Source: JBOHHM01 sp050725495
GTDB taxonomy: Bacteria > Pseudomonadota > Gammaproteobacteria > Burkholderiales > Burkholderiaceae_C
Assembly: GCA_050725495.1 (NCBI GenBank)
Contig: JBOHHM010000285.1
Coordinates: 1 to 24,609, forward strand
Direction: 5' to 3'
DNA length: 24,609 nt
Shown: positions 23,783-24,609 of the stretch, in pieces
Position numbering within the stretch: position 1 is the first letter of the stretch
Layout of the letters: the number at the start of each line of letters is the position of its first letter
The notes under the pieces: model-generated
Database searches by the model: none
Told to the model about the DNA's origin: nothing
The model's input: only the letters and a program-made list of their open reading frames with translations
Made by a program: the position numbers and the translations under genes

Positions 23783-23819
23783 CCGGTTTCTGGCAGCAGG
23801 CTGCGCCGGCAAAACCGGC
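23782..23819 (+). terminator. Inverted repeat after glnE, possible terminator
   Basis: GCCGGTTT (23782-23789) and AAACCGGC (23812-23819) are perfect complements around a 22-base interior that itself contains GCAG/CTGC. It begins at the last base of the glnE stop codon. No T-run follows, so it may act through structure or rho instead. A second small hairpin, AGGCCG / CGGCCT, lies at 23857-23873. Confidence 0.35.
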
Positions 23820-23918
23820 CGGGCAGTGGTAGGCTAGCGGGCTGCGCTCAGCCGCCAGGCCGCACAACGGCCTCCAGCCAGGCATCTAACCGTCCCCGAC
23901 TCAGGGAAAGACCAGAAG

Positions 23919-24155
23919 ATGAGAATACTGCGATGCACCGCCAGACTGACGGCCCTGCTGGGCCTGCCCTGCTGGCTTGCAGCCTGCGCCACCCAGGCGC
24001 CACCGGCTGCCATTTCCGCGACGCTGCCGCCCCACTGGCAAGCCCCCTTGCCCAGCGCCCCCACCGGCTTGCTTGCGCTGTACCGCGCCGCCGGCTGGGG
24101 GCCGGCCCCCTCGGGCTCCGGCGGAAATCCCGGCACTGTCACCCAGGCCCCTTGA
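23919..24155 (+). pseudogene. Collapsed remnant of an RND outer-membrane factor (OprM/NodT-type) gene
   Basis: A 78-codon ORF with a lipoprotein signal (Cys23 in LAACATQ), then PPAAISATLPPHWQAPLPSAPTG, which resembles the extreme N-terminus of NodT/OprM-family efflux lipoproteins (a Pro-rich stretch ending in PxxWQAPLP). It continues directly into LLALYRAAGWGPAPSGSG, which resembles the C-terminal ALYKALGGGW tail of the same family. Intact members have about 470-500 residues, so roughly 400 codons of barrel and tunnel appear deleted in frame. The position just before an RND adaptor gene is where the outer-membrane factor gene is expected. It could instead be a genuine small lipoprotein. Confidence 0.5.
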
Positions 24156-24160
24156 TTTGT

Positions 24161-24227
24161 CTTTCTGAGCACAGCGAAGAATCTGGGGCGCCTGCACCAC
24201 GATCTTCCCGGCATTCAGGCTGGCCCG
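24161..24227. repeat. Degenerate interspersed repeat (CTGAGC...GAAGAATC type)
   Basis: CTTTCTGAGCACAGCGAAGA at 24161-24180, continuing ATCTGGGG, resembles a widespread bacterial intergenic repeat of the form CATTCTGAGCGCAGCGAAGA. Its second half, GATCTTCCCGGCATTCAGG (24201-24219), is partly the reverse complement of the first (GAAGA.TC and CTGA paired), suggesting an eroded palindromic element. It occupies the gap between the outer-membrane-factor remnant and the adaptor gene. Confidence 0.35.
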
Positions 24228-24245
24228 CGATCTGAGGAAACCGAC

Positions 24246-24609
24246 ATGAACAACAACTTCCAACTCAAACCCGTCGCTCTCGTTTTGATAGCAGCTTTCG
24301 CCTTGACCATAGGGGCCATCGGCCTATTGGCCTCACCATCGAGGGCGGCGGCCGAGAGCAAGCCGGCCTCGCCCAAACCCGCGCTCACGGTCACGACGGC
24401 GCAACCCCAGCAGATCCGCCTGCCGGTCAAGCTGGCGGCCAACGGCAACATCATGGCCTGGCAGGAAGCCAGCGTGGGCGCCGAGGCCAACGGCCTGCGC
24501 CTGACCGAGGTGCGTGTCAATGTAGGCGACCAGGTGCGCGCCGGCCAGGTGCTGGCCACGTTCGCCCCTGAGACCGTGCAGGCCGACCTGGCGCAGGCCG
24601 GGGCCAGCC
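24246..24609 (+). CDS. RND efflux periplasmic adaptor (HlyD/MFP family), N-terminal part
   Basis: The frame from the ATG at 24246 is open to the right edge (121 codons). The N-terminal membrane or signal segment is about residues 9-29 (PVALVLIAAFALTIGAIGLLA). The start of an adaptor follows: ALTVTTAQPQQIRLPVKLAANGNIMAWQEASVGAEANGLRLTEVRVNVGDQVRAGQVLATFAPETVQADLAQA, which contains the first beta-strands and half-lipoyl motif (VGDQVRAGQVLATF) before the coiled-coil hairpin. Such proteins bridge an inner-membrane RND pump to an outer-membrane channel. GAGGAAA lies about 6 bases upstream of the start. The pump gene is presumably beyond the window. The preceding outer-membrane-factor gene looks degenerate. 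Confidence 0.88.
   Translation, partial: MNNNFQLKPVALVLIAAFALTIGAIGLLASPSRAAAESKPASPKPALTVTTAQPQQIRLPVKLAANGNIMAWQEASVGAEANGLRLTEVRVNVGDQVRAGQVLATFAPETVQADLAQAGAS
24276..24292. repeat. 17-bp palindrome-like element, copy 4 (diverged, inside adaptor gene)
   Basis: GCTCTCGTTTTGATAGC matches the reverse complement of copy 2 at 12 of 17 positions, including GCT at one end and TTGATAGC at the other. It lies inside the signal-segment codons of the adaptor gene. It may be coincidental. Confidence 0.25.

Noticed and set aside
20963..23812. Minus-strand frame open for 950 codons upstream of and continuous with yhdP, which would make a 2331-residue protein
   Set aside because: It is antisense to glnE, a recognised gene. 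The composition changes abruptly at the yhdP start (MKDLAPSPSRLWKAAAAATRWALG), which is a normal membrane-anchor N-terminus.
1..24609. CRISPR array, tRNA, rRNA, prophage or transposase
   Set aside because: I looked on both strands for regularly spaced direct repeats, cloverleaf-like segments with CCA ends, and integrase or transposase motifs and saw none. The only repeats are the short ones listed.

Overview
The window is GC-rich chromosomal DNA. It looks like a beta-proteobacterium of the Burkholderiales, most likely Comamonadaceae. The basis is gene content and order (yajC-secD-secF, a fused indolepyruvate oxidoreductase divergent from an Lrp/AsnC regulator, glnE divergent from yhdP-nitrilase), the protein sequences, and a short GCTAT...ATAGC palindrome that recurs between genes. 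Nothing marks it as a plasmid or phage. I see no tRNA, rRNA, CRISPR array or transposase gene, and no gap between genes exceeds 300 bases.

Layout. Reading leftward on the minus strand from 8466: a fused indolepyruvate:ferredoxin oxidoreductase (8466-4861), then a Sec cluster of yajC (4600-4256), secD (4155-2272), secF (2177-1224) and a DUF1631 gene that runs off the left edge. The oxidoreductase is divergent from an Lrp/AsnC regulator (8649-9137, +). Next are a Tat-exported PhoX-type phosphatase (11590-9362, -) behind a four-repeat Pho-box array, and a pair of lipoprotein genes: MltA lytic transglycosylase (13177-12038, -) and a small MliC-like lipoprotein (12018-11701, -). A 53-residue membrane protein (13176-13337, +) starts on the opposite strand at the same CATG as mltA.

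A compact minus-strand operon follows: yhdP (20962-16817), a nitrilase-family amidase (16806-15991), a membrane PAS histidine kinase (15994-13961) and a FixJ/LuxR-type response regulator (13977-13351). The gaps or overlaps are 10, 4 and 17 bases. glnE (about 20987-23782, +) diverges from yhdP. At the right edge are a 78-codon ORF that looks like the two ends of an RND outer-membrane factor joined together, a degenerate repeat, and the start of an RND periplasmic adaptor gene (24246 onward, cut by the window).

Functionally this is mostly housekeeping and envelope biology: protein export, cell-wall turnover, phosphate scavenging, nitrogen control, oxidation of aromatic 2-oxo acids, and efflux. 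I did not find a clear novel defence or mobile system. The most interesting signals are non-coding: a near-perfect inverted repeat that puts the secF start codon in a stem and its ribosome-binding site in the loop; a heptanucleotide-repeat array with an inverted copy filling the yajC-secD gap; the Pho-box array upstream of phoX; and the interspersed 17-bp palindromes. The overlapping divergent start codons at mltA and the collapsed outer-membrane-factor gene also deserve a check.
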